A stretch of 64,000 bases of DNA, taken from the NCBI RefSeq assembly GCF_051297175.1, contig NZ_JBINNY010000001.1:372001-436000 (forward strand). Direction: 5' to 3'. The stretch comes from Dryocola sp051297175. Its GTDB lineage: Bacteria > Pseudomonadota > Gammaproteobacteria > Enterobacterales > Enterobacteriaceae. Shown here one piece after another: positions 25,853-34,539 of this stretch. A program made the translations under genes and the position numbers. Positions within the stretch are counted from its first letter, which is position 1. The number at the start of each line of letters is the position of its first letter. The notes under the pieces are model-generated. The model was not told where the DNA came from and ran no database searches. It was given only the letters and a program-made list of their open reading frames with translations.

Positions 25853-26988
25853 CAGAACACCCGGATTCCCTGACGCCAGACGTGCCCGACGTGTACGTGG
25901 TCGCCATGCCGGTGGGCCAGCACCATGTCCGCGCGTTTGCCCTCGGCCAGCACGCCGCGATCCGCAAGTTGCAACGCCTGCGCCGGGTTGCGCGTTACCA
26001 GCGCCACCGCCTGCGGCAGGGTAAAGCCGTTTGACTCGTCGTGCGCCACGCGGAATGCGGCGTCCAGCAGGCTCGCCGGGTAATAGTCCGAGGAGAGGAT
26101 ATCCAGCAGGCCTACCTGCGCGAGCCGGTGCGCCGCCACGTTCCCGGAATGCGAGCCGCCGCGCACGATGTTCGGCGCGCCCATCAGCACGCTCAACCCG
26201 TGCTGGCGTGAGGCCTGCGCCGCTTCAAGCGTGGTCGGGAACTCGGCGATGACGCTTCCCAGTTCGTGAGATTCGGCGACGTGGGCGGCGGTCGCGTCAT
26301 CGTGGCTGGCAAGGGCAATACCGCGGGCGCGGCACTCGGCGGCAATCGCCAGGCGGTTCGGCTGCGACCAGCGTTCGGCAAGCGCGAGCTGGTCCGCCTC
26401 GTAGCCGTCCATCTCCGCGTTGCTCATCTGGTATTTGCCCTGATAGTACTCGCGATACTTTACGAGGTTCGAAAACTGGCGCTGGCCCGGCGAGTGGTCC
26501 ATCAGCGACACCAGCGACACGCCGCCCCGGTCGATCAGCTGTTGGAACAGCGGCAGGGTGGTGTGATGCGGCAGCTCGCAGCGCAAATGCAGACGGTGCT
26601 CGGCGCGGTTCACGCCGCGCTGCTGGCTGTGCATCACCGCGTTAATCATCTTCTCAAGGTTTTCCAGCCGGTCGCCGCCGTCGCGCACGTCGCCCAGCGC
26701 CACCGCGTCCAGCACGGTGGTGATGCCGCTCGCCACCATCAGCGCGTCGTGGCTGCTCATGGCGGAATGGGCCGGCCAGTCCACCTTCGGACGCGGGGTG
26801 AAGAATTTGTCGAGGTTGTCGGTATGCAGCTCGATAAGGCCCGGCAGCAGCCAGCCGCCTTCGCCGTCGAGCGCCTCGGGCAGCTGGCTTGGGCTATCGG
26901 CAAAGTTGCGGATCGTGCCGTTGGCCACTTCCAGCGAGCCGTTGACCACTTCGTTTTCCAGCACCAGCCTGACGTTATTAACGATCAT
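25852..26988 (-). CDS. phnM: Alpha-D-ribose 1-methylphosphonate 5-triphosphate diphosphatase PhnM
   Basis: 378 residues, same as E. coli. Amidohydrolase fold: the first metal motif is LIELHTDNLDKF, with later ligands in MDHSPGQ, ALASHDD and LSSDYYP. It removes pyrophosphate from the ribosyl triphosphate phosphonate to give the substrate of PhnJ. ATG overlaps the end of phnL by 11 bases, and its own end overlaps phnN by one, so L-M-N are tightly coupled. Confidence 0.96.
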   Translation of the reverse strand: MIVNNVRLVLENEVVNGSLEVANGTIRNFADSPSQLPEALDGEGGWLLPGLIELHTDNLDKFFTPRPKVDWPAHSAMSSHDALMVASGITTVLDAVALGDVRDGGDRLENLEKMINAVMHSQQRGVNRAEHRLHLRCELPHHTTLPLFQQLIDRGGVSLVSLMDHSPGQRQFSNLVKYREYYQGKYQMSNAEMDGYEADQLALAERWSQPNRLAIAAECRARGIALASHDDATAAHVAESHELGSVIAEFPTTLEAAQASRQHGLSVLMGAPNIVRGGSHSGNVAAHRLAQVGLLDILSSDYYPASLLDAAFRVAHDESNGFTLPQAVALVTRNPAQALQLADRGVLAEGKRADMVLAHRHGDHVHVGHVWRQGIRVF

Positions 26989-27679
26989 GTTGTGACTCCA
27001 CGGAAGCCATTGAATGCAGACGATCTGCCACCTGGTTGCGCACCGCTTCGTCGTGGAAGATACCGACGACCGCCGCGCCCCGCGCCTTTGCCTCGAGGAT
27101 CAGCGACACCACGGCGGCGCTGTTTTTCGCATCCAGCGACGCGGTTGGCTCATCAAGAAGCAAAATCGGATAATCGACGATAAAGCCCCGGGCGATGTTC
27201 ACACGCTGCTGCTCGCCGCCGGAAAACGTCGACGGCGCAAGGCTCCACAGGCGCTCGGGCACGTTCAGGCGGGTTAACAGCGCAGCGGCCTTCAGCGCAC
27301 ACTCTTTACGCGGCACGCCCAGGTCCAGCAGCGGCTGCATTACCACCTCGAGCGCCGAGATACGCGGGATAACGCGCAGGAACTGGCTTACCCAGCCGAT
27401 GGTTTGACGGCGCACCGCCAGCACGTCACGCGCCGGAGCCTGCACGATGTCCAGCCACTCGTCGTTGTGCCTCACCCAGATATGCCCTTCATCCGGCAGG
27501 TAGTTGGCGTACAGCGAGCGCAGCAGGGTGGATTTACCGCTGCCGGAGTGGCCGTGCAGCACCACGCACTCGCCGCTTTTCACCTCGAGGGAGGCGCTCG
27601 CCAGCACCGGCAGGCGGATGCCGTGCTGGTGGTGTAGTACGAAGGTTTTGCTTAAGTTTTCAACCCGTAAGCGGGACAT
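26978..27679 (-). CDS. phnL: ABC-type ATPase-like C-P lyase protein PhnL
   Basis: 233 residues. Complete ABC ATPase motifs: Walker A GHSGSGKST, signature STFSGGEQQR, Walker B ILLLDEPTASLD. PhnL is not a transporter subunit; it acts with the PhnG-H-I complex in coupling the phosphonate to the ribosyl triphosphate, and PhnK/PhnL bind the core complex. It is preceded by a REP-containing gap after phnK. Confidence 0.95.
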   Translation of the reverse strand: MSRLRVENLSKTFVLHHQHGIRLPVLASASLEVKSGECVVLHGHSGSGKSTLLRSLYANYLPDEGHIWVRHNDEWLDIVQAPARDVLAVRRQTIGWVSQFLRVIPRISALEVVMQPLLDLGVPRKECALKAAALLTRLNVPERLWSLAPSTFSGGEQQRVNIARGFIVDYPILLLDEPTASLDAKNSAAVVSLILEAKARGAAVVGIFHDEAVRNQVADRLHSMASVESQHDR

Positions 27680-27707
27680 AGGGATTCCTTAAAACGTTTG
27701 CCATGAT

Positions 27708-27801
27708 GTCGGATGGCGGCTTGCGCCTTATCCGACCTACAGGTGCATTGGTCGCCGTTGTCATTTGTTTTGTAGGTCGGACAAGCAAAGCGCCATCCGA
27801 C
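27708..27801. repeat. REP pair between phnK and phnL
   Basis: Reversed unit 27708-27740 and forward unit 27772-27801 lie in the 127-bp gap between phnK and phnL, inside the operon. Confidence 0.8.
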
Positions 27802-27806
27802 AGGGG

Positions 27807-28565
27807 TCAGTTCTGCAACACCGACGACACCAACAGCTGGGTATACGGATGGTGCGGATCGTCCAGCACGCGGTCGGTCAGGCCGCTCTCTACCACCTGG
27901 CCCTGCTTCATTACCAGCAGCCGGTCGGCGAGCAGGCGCGCAACGCCCAGGTCGTGGGTGACGATCACCACCGCCAGGTTCAGCTCGCGCACCAGGCCAC
28001 GCAGCAGGTCGAGCAGGCGCGCCTGCACGGAAACGTCCAGCCCGCCGGTTGGCTCGTCCATAAATACCAGCTTAGGATGCGTCACCAGGTTGCGGGCGAT
28101 TTGCAGGCGCTGCTGCATGCCGCCGGAAAAGGTGGTCGGCAGGTCGTCGATGCGCGAGGCGGGGATTTCGACCTCCTCAAGCCAGCGCTGGGCGGTAGCG
28201 CGGATGTCGCCGTAGTGGCGCGCGCCGGTCGCCATCAGGCGCTCGCCGATGTTGCCGCCTGCGGAAACGTGGCGGCGCAGGCCGTCCATCGCGTGCTGAT
28301 GCACCACGCCCCATTCGGTGCGCAGCAGGCGGCGGCGTTCGCCTTCGCTCATGTCGTACAACGACGAATCCAGATACACCACCTCGCCGTTCTGCGGCGC
28401 GAGGCGGGCGGAAATCGACTTCAGCAGCGTGGTTTTACCGGAGCCGGATTCGCCGACGATGCCCAGCACCTCGCCGGGATACAGCTCAAACGACACGTCG
28501 CTAAAGCCTTTGCCGGGGGCGTAGAGATGGGTCAGGTTATTGACCGAAAGTAACGGTTGCGTCAT
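27807..28565 (-). CDS. phnK: ABC-type ATPase-like C-P lyase protein PhnK
   Basis: 252 residues, same as E. coli PhnK. Walker A GESGSGKTT, signature TFSGGMQQRLQ, Walker B LVFMDEPTGGLD. PhnK docks on the PhnJ subunit of the core complex and its ATPase cycle remodels the complex. Related to oligopeptide-transporter ATPases but no permease accompanies it. Four-base overlap with phnJ. Confidence 0.96.
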   Translation of the reverse strand: MTQPLLSVNNLTHLYAPGKGFSDVSFELYPGEVLGIVGESGSGKTTLLKSISARLAPQNGEVVYLDSSLYDMSEGERRRLLRTEWGVVHQHAMDGLRRHVSAGGNIGERLMATGARHYGDIRATAQRWLEEVEIPASRIDDLPTTFSGGMQQRLQIARNLVTHPKLVFMDEPTGGLDVSVQARLLDLLRGLVRELNLAVVIVTHDLGVARLLADRLLVMKQGQVVESGLTDRVLDDPHHPYTQLLVSSVLQN

Positions 28566-29407
28566 TGGGATGCGGCCTCGCTGTTCTGGCGGCAGAAATC
28601 GGTATCGGAGCAGACGAACATCCGACTGCCCGCGTCGTCGAGCACCACTTCATCAAGGTAGCTGTGGCGCGATCCGCAGATGGCGCACGGCTCGTCCCAC
28701 TCCTGCACGGTGAACGGATGGTCGTCAAAATCGAGGCTTTCCACGCGGGTAAACGGCGGCACCGCATAAATGCGCTTCTCGCGCCCGGCGCCGAACAGCT
28801 GTAGCGCGGGCATCATGTCCATCTTCTGGTTGTCGAATTTCGGAATGGGCGACGGGTCCATCACGTAGCGCTGGTTCACCTTCACCGGGTAGGCGTAGGT
28901 GGTGGCGATGTGGCCGAAGCGGGCGATGTCTTCGTACAGCTTCACCTGCATCACGCCGTACTCTTCCAGCGCGTGCATAGTGCGGGTTTCGGTTTCGCGC
29001 GGCTCGATAAAGCGCAGCGGCTCGGGGATCGGCACCTGGAAAATCAGGATCTGGTCTTCGGCAAGCGGCGTTTCCGGGATGCGGTGGCGCGTCTGGATAA
29101 TCGTGGCGTCTTCCGTGCGCTCGGTGGTGTTCACGCCGGTTACGCGCTTGAAGAAGTTGCGAATCGACACGGCGTTGGTGGTGTCGTCCGCCCCCTGGTC
29201 GATAACTTTCAGCACGTCGGCTTCGCCAATCACGCTTGCGGTAATCTGAATACCGCCGGTGCCCCAGCCGTAGGGCATCGGCATCTCGCGGCCGCCGAAC
29301 GGCACCTGGTAGCCGGGGATCGCCACCGCTTTGAGAATGGCGCGGCGTATCATGCGCTTGGTCTGTTCATCCAGATAAGCGAAGTTATAGCCGCTCAGGT
29401 TAGCCAT
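28562..29407 (-). CDS. phnJ: Carbon-phosphorus lyase, radical SAM subunit PhnJ
   Basis: 281 residues, same as E. coli and very close to it. PhnJ cleaves the C-P bond of ribosyl phosphonates by radical chemistry. Its unusual cluster motif CX2CX21CX5C is intact: CAIC near residue 241, then 21 residues, then CSDTDFC. The first three Cys bind the [4Fe-4S] cluster; the last is the catalytic thiyl residue. ATG overlaps phnI by eight bases; forms the G-H-I-J core complex. Confidence 0.97.
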   Translation of the reverse strand: MANLSGYNFAYLDEQTKRMIRRAILKAVAIPGYQVPFGGREMPMPYGWGTGGIQITASVIGEADVLKVIDQGADDTTNAVSIRNFFKRVTGVNTTERTEDATIIQTRHRIPETPLAEDQILIFQVPIPEPLRFIEPRETETRTMHALEEYGVMQVKLYEDIARFGHIATTYAYPVKVNQRYVMDPSPIPKFDNQKMDMMPALQLFGAGREKRIYAVPPFTRVESLDFDDHPFTVQEWDEPCAICGSRHSYLDEVVLDDAGSRMFVCSDTDFCRQNSEAASQ

Positions 29408-30464
29408 TTTCGCGCTCCTTAATCAGGCGGTTGAGCAGTTCCAGTTCGGCCTGGAAATCGACGTAATGCGGCAGCTTGAGGTGCGACACAAAGCCTGCGG
29501 CCTCCACGTTATCCGCGTGCGACAGCACGAACTCTTCGTCCTGTGCCGGGCCTGTCACCGTTTCATCGTAGTCCGGAGCCTGTAGGGCGCGGTCAACCAG
29601 CGCCATCGCCATCGCTTTGCGTTCGCTCATGCCGAACACCAGCCCGTAGCCGCGCGTAAAGTGCGGCGCTTCGTCGTCTGGCGCAACGAAGCCGTTGACC
29701 ATTTCGCACTCGGTCAGCAGCAGTTCGCCGACGTTCACCGCAAAACCCAGCTCTTCGGGAATGATTTCGATATCGACGTGGCCGCTGCGGATCTCACCGG
29801 CGAACGGATGATTGCGCCCGTAGCCGCGCTGCGTGGAGTAGGCCAGCGCCAGCAGGTAGCCTTCGTCGCCGCGCACCAGCTGCTGCAGGCGCGACGAGCG
29901 GGAGCACGGATAAACCTGCGGGCTGCGGGTAATGTCGTCCGGCTGCTCGCCGCCGTCCTCTTCGGCCTTCGCCAGCCCCTGTTTTGACAGCAGGCTAAAG
30001 ACGTGCGGGGCGGGATCGGCCCTGTCGTCCGCCTTTTGCAGCGGCGGCGCTTCGCCGTTCGCAAGCAGGGTGAAATCCAGCAGGCGATGGGTGTAGTCAT
30101 ACGTCGGGCCGAGCAGCTGCCCGCCGGGAACGTCTTTGTAGGTCGCGGAGATTCGGCGTTCGAGGCGCATCTTCGCGGTGTCGATAGGTTCGCTGACGGC
30201 CAGGCGCGGCAGCGTCGTGCGGTAGGCGCGCAGCAGGAAAATTGCCTCCACCATGTCGCCGCTGGCCTGCTTGATGGCCAGCGCCGCCAGCTCGCGGTCG
30301 GCAATGCCACCTTCGGTCATCACCCGGTCAACGGCCAGGCCAAGCTGCTGTTCGATTTGTGCGACGCTCAGCTCGGCAAGGCGCTGCTCGCCCCGGCGGC
30401 CGTGCTCCTGAAGCGCGTGGGCGGCGGCAATCGCCTTCTCGCCCCCTTTGACGGCGACGTACAT
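29400..30464 (-). CDS. phnI: C-P lyase core complex subunit PhnI
   Basis: 354 residues, as in E. coli. PhnI, with PhnG and PhnH, displaces adenine from ATP by the phosphonate to form a ribosyl 1-phosphonate triphosphate; PhnI alone has nucleosidase activity. The ATG at 30464 is chosen over a GTG two codons earlier because GGAGG is spaced seven bases before it and it matches the E. coli N-terminus (MYVAVKGGEKAI). The stop of phnH overlaps this start by one base. Confidence 0.96.
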   Translation of the reverse strand: MYVAVKGGEKAIAAAHALQEHGRRGEQRLAELSVAQIEQQLGLAVDRVMTEGGIADRELAALAIKQASGDMVEAIFLLRAYRTTLPRLAVSEPIDTAKMRLERRISATYKDVPGGQLLGPTYDYTHRLLDFTLLANGEAPPLQKADDRADPAPHVFSLLSKQGLAKAEEDGGEQPDDITRSPQVYPCSRSSRLQQLVRGDEGYLLALAYSTQRGYGRNHPFAGEIRSGHVDIEIIPEELGFAVNVGELLLTECEMVNGFVAPDDEAPHFTRGYGLVFGMSERKAMAMALVDRALQAPDYDETVTGPAQDEEFVLSHADNVEAAGFVSHLKLPHYVDFQAELELLNRLIKERENG

Positions 30465-31048
30465 CAGCACACCTCCACGTGGGTGGTGCGGGGGATGGCC
30501 AGCAGCCGGTCGCCGCAGGTGAGGATTAAATCAATGCCTAAAGGGAACGGGTGCGGGCGCTCGGTGAGTTCGTGGATCACGCAGTCCGGCAGCTGCGGCG
30601 CGATCATGCGCTCTTCCTGAATGCCCGCGCCGGTCAGGCGCAGCATGCGGCCGCCGCTCAGGCTGCTGACCTGTAAAATCAGCGTGGCGCTGGTGTCCGG
30701 GGCAACGTCGGTGCCCTGCGCCAGCGCGTTCAGCTCGGCGCGGGTAATCGTATCGCTGGCGACGGCGAACTGCGCCTGCTCCGGCGCGGGTGAAACCGGG
30801 GCGTTGGTATGAAAACGAATGTTCTGCCGGGCGATGTCGTTGCCGAGCGCTGCGCTAATCCACACCGGGGTGTCGTTATCGGCAAGGGTCAGCAGCACGC
30901 TGGTGGAGGCGACGTTCAGCGGCTGCCAGCCCTGCGCCAGGGAATGAAGCGCGACGATTACGCCCGGCTCGCTCATCGCTTTGAGCAGGCGGCGAAAGCT
31001 CTGTTGGGCGTCCTGCACCGGCAGGTTGAAAGCGGTCATTAGTGTCAT
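30464..31048 (-). CDS. phnH: C-P lyase core complex subunit PhnH
   Basis: 194 residues, as in E. coli. PhnH is a homodimer-forming subunit with a PLP-transferase-like fold without cofactor, and it bridges in the PhnGHIJ complex. Conserved stretch GGRMLRLTGAGI near residue 140 and TERPHPFPLGIDLIL near the C-terminus. It overlaps phnG by four bases and phnI by one. Confidence 0.96.
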   Translation of the reverse strand: MTLMTAFNLPVQDAQQSFRRLLKAMSEPGVIVALHSLAQGWQPLNVASTSVLLTLADNDTPVWISAALGNDIARQNIRFHTNAPVSPAPEQAQFAVASDTITRAELNALAQGTDVAPDTSATLILQVSSLSGGRMLRLTGAGIQEERMIAPQLPDCVIHELTERPHPFPLGIDLILTCGDRLLAIPRTTHVEVC

Positions 31049-31506
31049 GCGTTGTCTCCGCGAACCAGGGTAAAGAAGTCGACGCGGCTGCTGTTCACCT
31101 CGGCGCGGCGTTTGGCGCGGCGCTGTTCACGGTTTGCGGCCAGCGGCGCAATCAGGGTTTCTTGTAGTGTCTGAAAGTGGGCTTCGTCCTGCATCAGCGC
31201 GTCGATAACCGCGCAGCGTTCGGCGTGGGTTTTGTCGCGCCCGAGCAGGTAGCTATAGCCGTAGAGACCGTTGTCGAGCTGAACCACGGCGCGGGTTAGC
31301 GTGGCGTCACCGGCAAAAAAGCGCTGGCCGGTTGCGCCCATGCGCGCCTGTATCTGCACCAGGCCGGTTTCCGGCTGGCGGATGACCTGATAATTCGCGC
31401 TGATGTGTAGCGCCTGCCAGCGGTCGGCCAGATCCTGCGGCTCGCTGTGGGCCAGCACGCCCATCCACTGCTGGCGCCTGGCGACGTCAAAATGCGATGC
31501 GTCCAT
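31045..31506 (-). CDS. phnG: C-P lyase core complex subunit PhnG
   Basis: 153 residues, similar to E. coli (150). Small subunit of the core complex. Conserved blocks ETGLVQIQARMGATG and FFAGDATLTRAVVQL are present. ATG directly abuts the phnF stop, with no spacer, and its end overlaps phnH by four bases. Confidence 0.95.
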   Translation of the reverse strand: MDASHFDVARRQQWMGVLAHSEPQDLADRWQALHISANYQVIRQPETGLVQIQARMGATGQRFFAGDATLTRAVVQLDNGLYGYSYLLGRDKTHAERCAVIDALMQDEAHFQTLQETLIAPLAANREQRRAKRRAEVNSSRVDFFTLVRGDNA

Positions 31507-32232
31507 TTAGTGCTCCATGGTGAATTCAATCATGTCGGCGCGGGTCAGGCTGACGGAGTATTCCGCCGGATTCGCCTCGCCTTCACGGTGGTTAAGGGTG
31601 CGAACGCACAGCAGCGGCGCCATGTTGGGGATTTCCAGCAGGCGGCTTTCTTTGGCCTGCGCGCGGCGGGCGCTGATGCGGGTTTGCGTGCGTTTAAGGC
31701 TGACGCCAAGCTGCGCCTGAATCACGTCGTGCAGCGACCCGCTGTGGAACTGCTGAAGCGCGGGCCACCAGGCGAGGTCGGCAAAGTAGTGGTCGATAAG
31801 GCACACGGCGATGCCGTTCACGCGACGCAGGGTGCGCAGGTGGATAACGTCGTCGCCCTCGGTGACGCCAAGCGCGTCGGCAACCTGGCCGGAAGCGGGG
31901 CGCAGCACGGCGAGCAGGCGCTCGCTGGTCGGGTGGCTGCCCTGGTCGAGCAGGTTTTGGCTAAAGCGCGCCTGGGCGTTGAGCGGGTAGTCGAACGGGC
32001 GCATCAGCACCAGCACGCCCACGCCCTGGCGGCGCTGCACCCAGCCTTTTTCGACCAGTTGGTCGATGGCGCGGCGCAGGGTGTGGCGGTTAACGTCGTA
32101 ACGCGCGGCCAGCTGGCCCTCGGCGGGCAGGTAGTCGCCGCAGCGGTAGTTTTTACGCAGCTCCTGCTCGAGCAGGGCTGCGATTTCCTGGTAGCGGGTT
32201 GGGTAACTGGTCGGATGTCTGGATAAGTGCAT
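31507..32232 (-). CDS. phnF: GntR/HutC-family repressor PhnF
   Basis: 241 residues, as in E. coli. N-terminal winged helix (about 10-75; AARYDVNRHTLRRAIDQLV is the recognition part) and C-terminal UTRA ligand domain (about 95-235). Probably tunes the phn genes to a phosphonate-derived ligand. The ATG at 32232 follows GAGGA; a TTG three codons upstream is rejected by comparison with E. coli. It is the first gene of the F-to-K coupled block after a REP-containing gap. Confidence 0.94.
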   Translation of the reverse strand: MHLSRHPTSYPTRYQEIAALLEQELRKNYRCGDYLPAEGQLAARYDVNRHTLRRAIDQLVEKGWVQRRQGVGVLVLMRPFDYPLNAQARFSQNLLDQGSHPTSERLLAVLRPASGQVADALGVTEGDDVIHLRTLRRVNGIAVCLIDHYFADLAWWPALQQFHSGSLHDVIQAQLGVSLKRTQTRISARRAQAKESRLLEIPNMAPLLCVRTLNHREGEANPAEYSVSLTRADMIEFTMEH

Positions 32233-32260
32233 GTCAGTCAATCCTCGGTTAAAAACTTTC

Positions 32261-32380
32261 GTCGGGTGGCGCTGCGCTTACCCGACCTACACGTCATTTG
32301 CATCCATTTGCCTCCATTCGTAGGGTGGATAAGCGCAGCGCCATCCACCGCCATGTGCATCCATTTGTAGCCATCCACCG
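32261..32380. repeat. REP units between phnE and phnF
   Basis: Reversed GTCGGGTGGCGC..TACCCGACCTAC at 32261-32290, forward GTAGGGTGGATAAGCG..CCATCCACC at 32320-32349, and a truncated unit (GTAGCCATCCACC) at about 32367-32380. The short direct repeat CATCCATTTG also recurs among them. Fills the gap between phnE and phnF. Confidence 0.8.
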
Positions 32381-32393
32381 TCATTACCGCGCC

Positions 32394-33176
32394 TCAAATA
32401 AAATGCTTACGCAGGCGCTGGGACATAAAGTCCAGCAGGCTGACGGTAATGATGATGACGATCATCAGGGCGCAGGTTTGCTGGAACTGGAACCCGCGAA
32501 TGGCTTCCCACAGCGTCACGCCGATGCCGCCCGCGCCCACCATCCCCACCACGGTTGCCGAACGGACGTTCGACTCAAAACGGTAGAGCGAGTAGGAAAT
32601 AAGCAGCGGCATCACCTGCGGGAGCACGCCGTAAAGAATCTCTTCGAGCTTGTTGGCCCCGGTGGCGCGAATGCCTTCAACCGGGCCAGGCTCGATGGCT
32701 TCCACCGCTTCGGAAAGCAGCTTGGAGAGCACGCCGGTGGTGTGGATGAACAGCGCCAGCACGCCCGCGAAAGGCCCAAGGCCAACGGCGACCACGAACA
32801 GCATGGCGAAGACCATTTCGTTGATGGCGCGGCAGGCGTCCATCAGACGGCGCATCGGCTGGTAAACCCACCACGGGACAAGGTTGTCGGCGCACATCAG
32901 GCCGCAGGGAATCGACAGGATGATGGACAGCGCGGTGCCCCAGACGGCGATTTGCAGGGTGATGGACATTTCGCCGAGGTAAACGCGCCAGTCGCTGAAG
33001 TCAGGAGGGAAGAAGTCGGCGGCGAAGGTCGCCATGTTGCCCGCGTCTTTGAACAGCGTGAGCGGCGCCATTTCCGCACCCTGCCAGGAGGCGACCAGCA
33101 CGGCCAGTAAAATCGCCCAGCTCATCAGTGAGAACCAGCTACGCTTCGGGGCGGCGACGTGTATCGTTTGCTGCAT
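32394..33176 (-). CDS. phnE: Phosphonate ABC transporter permease PhnE (intact)
   Basis: 260 residues with about six membrane helices and the ABC permease EAA-type loop (EAVEAIEPGPVEGIRATG). Imports phosphonates with PhnC and PhnD. E. coli K-12 carries an 8-bp duplication that silences phnE; no such frameshift is present here, so the uptake system should be functional. Flanked on both sides by REP clusters: a five-unit array upstream and a pair downstream. Confidence 0.95.
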   Translation of the reverse strand: MQQTIHVAAPKRSWFSLMSWAILLAVLVASWQGAEMAPLTLFKDAGNMATFAADFFPPDFSDWRVYLGEMSITLQIAVWGTALSIILSIPCGLMCADNLVPWWVYQPMRRLMDACRAINEMVFAMLFVVAVGLGPFAGVLALFIHTTGVLSKLLSEAVEAIEPGPVEGIRATGANKLEEILYGVLPQVMPLLISYSLYRFESNVRSATVVGMVGAGGIGVTLWEAIRGFQFQQTCALMIVIIITVSLLDFMSQRLRKHFI

Positions 33177-33200
33177 GGATTGCTCCGTGTTTGCTTTCGT

Positions 33201-33480
33201 GTCGGGTGGCGCTGCGCTTACCCGACCTACGCAGGGCCGTTTTCGGGTGGTTGTCGGGTGTCGCTGCGCTTGCCCGACCTACGCAGGGCCGTTTTCGGGT
33301 GGTTGTCGGGTGTCGCTGCGCTTGCCCGACCTACGAAGGGCCGTTTTCGGGTGGTTGTCGAGTGGCGCTGCGCTTACCCGACCTACGCAGGGCCGTTTTC
33401 GGGTGGTTGTCGGGTGGCGCTGCGCTTACCCGACCTACGCAGGGCCGTTGTAGGGTGGATAAGCGTAAGCGCCATCCACC
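33201..33480. repeat. Tandem REP array: five direct units at exact 52-bp period plus one reversed
   Basis: Units begin at 33201, 33253, 33305, 33357 and 33409 (GTCGGGTGGCGCTGCGCTT type), each followed by the spacer GCAGGGCCGTTTTCGGGTGG. A reversed unit of the second subtype ends the array at 33450-33480. Units 2 and 3 share the variants GTGTCGC and TTGCCCGAC, showing recent copying. The array fills the phnD-phnE gap inside the operon. Confidence 0.92.
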
Positions 33481-33496
33481 GCATACAAAACAACCG

Positions 33497-34513
33497 TCAC
33501 TGCACCGCTTTATTCATGCTGCTCATCGCGCCGAGCGCGGCGGTCAGGCGATCCAGGTCGTTAAGCTGGGTTTGCAGCTCGGTGACCTTCGCGGTTTTGT
33601 CCTTCTCGTCCAGACCCTTGTTGTCCTTCACGCCCTGCATCTGTTTGAACAGCGCAAGCTGGCGAATCGGCACCAGTTGCAGGTCGCTCGAGGCGCGGAA
33701 CGGTGCCCAGCCGAGGCGCGTCAGCACGTCTTTCTCTTCCGGGGTTTTGCCGTAGCTCATAAAGAAGTCGTAGATTTTGTCTTTGGTGGCTTCGGACAGG
33801 TTTTTGCGCCAGACGATTGGGTCACCTGGGATAAGCGGCGACTTCCAGATCACCTTCAGCTCTTTAAGCTTGTCGGGAGCGGAGGTTTTGAGCTTGTCGA
33901 GGTTTTCGGTGTTGTTGGTCGCCACGTCTACCTGCTTGTTAGCGACCGCCAGGGCGTTGGTTTCATGGCTTGCGTTCACCGAGCGCTTAAACTCGTTTAC
34001 CGACGCGTTGTTCTTCGCAAACACGTAGTAGCCGGGGACGAGGTAGCCGGAGGTGGAGTTTGGATCGCCGTTGCCGAAGGTCAGCTCTTTGCGTTTCGCC
34101 AGCAGATCCTTCAGGTTGTTGATCGGGCTATCTTTGTTCACGATCAGCACGCTCCAGTAGCCGGGGGAGCCGTCTGCCGCCACGGTCTGGGCGAACACCT
34201 GGCCGTTCGCGCGATCTACCGCTTCCATCGCCGAAAGGTTGCCGTACCAGGCGATATCCACCTTGTTAAAGCGCATCCCCTGGATAATCCCCGCGTAGTC
34301 CGGCGCGAAGAACGCGTTCACCTTCACGCCCAGCTTCTTTTCCATATCCTTCAGGAAGGGTTCCCACTGCGGTTTGAGGTTTTGCTGGGATTCGGTGGAG
34401 ATGATGCCGAAGTTCAGGGACTTCTCTTGTTCATCGGCGTGTGCCGGGCTGAACAGGGCGCTAACGCTTAACAGGCTGGTAAAGGCGAGGGCTTTAACGG
34501 CTTTATAGCTCAT
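33497..34513 (-). CDS. phnD: Phosphonate-binding periplasmic protein PhnD
   Basis: 338 residues, same as E. coli, with signal peptide ending SPAHA before DEQEKSLNFG. Type II binding fold; it captures 2-aminoethylphosphonate and similar compounds with high affinity. Of two in-frame ATGs (34519 and 34513), the second is chosen because AAGGA is six bases before it and touches the first. Followed by the 52-bp REP array before phnE. Confidence 0.95.
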   Translation of the reverse strand: MSYKAVKALAFTSLLSVSALFSPAHADEQEKSLNFGIISTESQQNLKPQWEPFLKDMEKKLGVKVNAFFAPDYAGIIQGMRFNKVDIAWYGNLSAMEAVDRANGQVFAQTVAADGSPGYWSVLIVNKDSPINNLKDLLAKRKELTFGNGDPNSTSGYLVPGYYVFAKNNASVNEFKRSVNASHETNALAVANKQVDVATNNTENLDKLKTSAPDKLKELKVIWKSPLIPGDPIVWRKNLSEATKDKIYDFFMSYGKTPEEKDVLTRLGWAPFRASSDLQLVPIRQLALFKQMQGVKDNKGLDEKDKTAKVTELQTQLNDLDRLTAALGAMSSMNKAVQ

Positions 34514-34539
34514 GACCATTCCTTAAGAGAAAATAAATG

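Noticed and set aside
33128..34471. Open frame of 447 codons on the plus strand over phnE, REP array and phnD
   Set aside because: It runs through the REP array, giving repeated RLPDLRRAVFGW segments, and is antisense to phnD and phnE. Not a gene.
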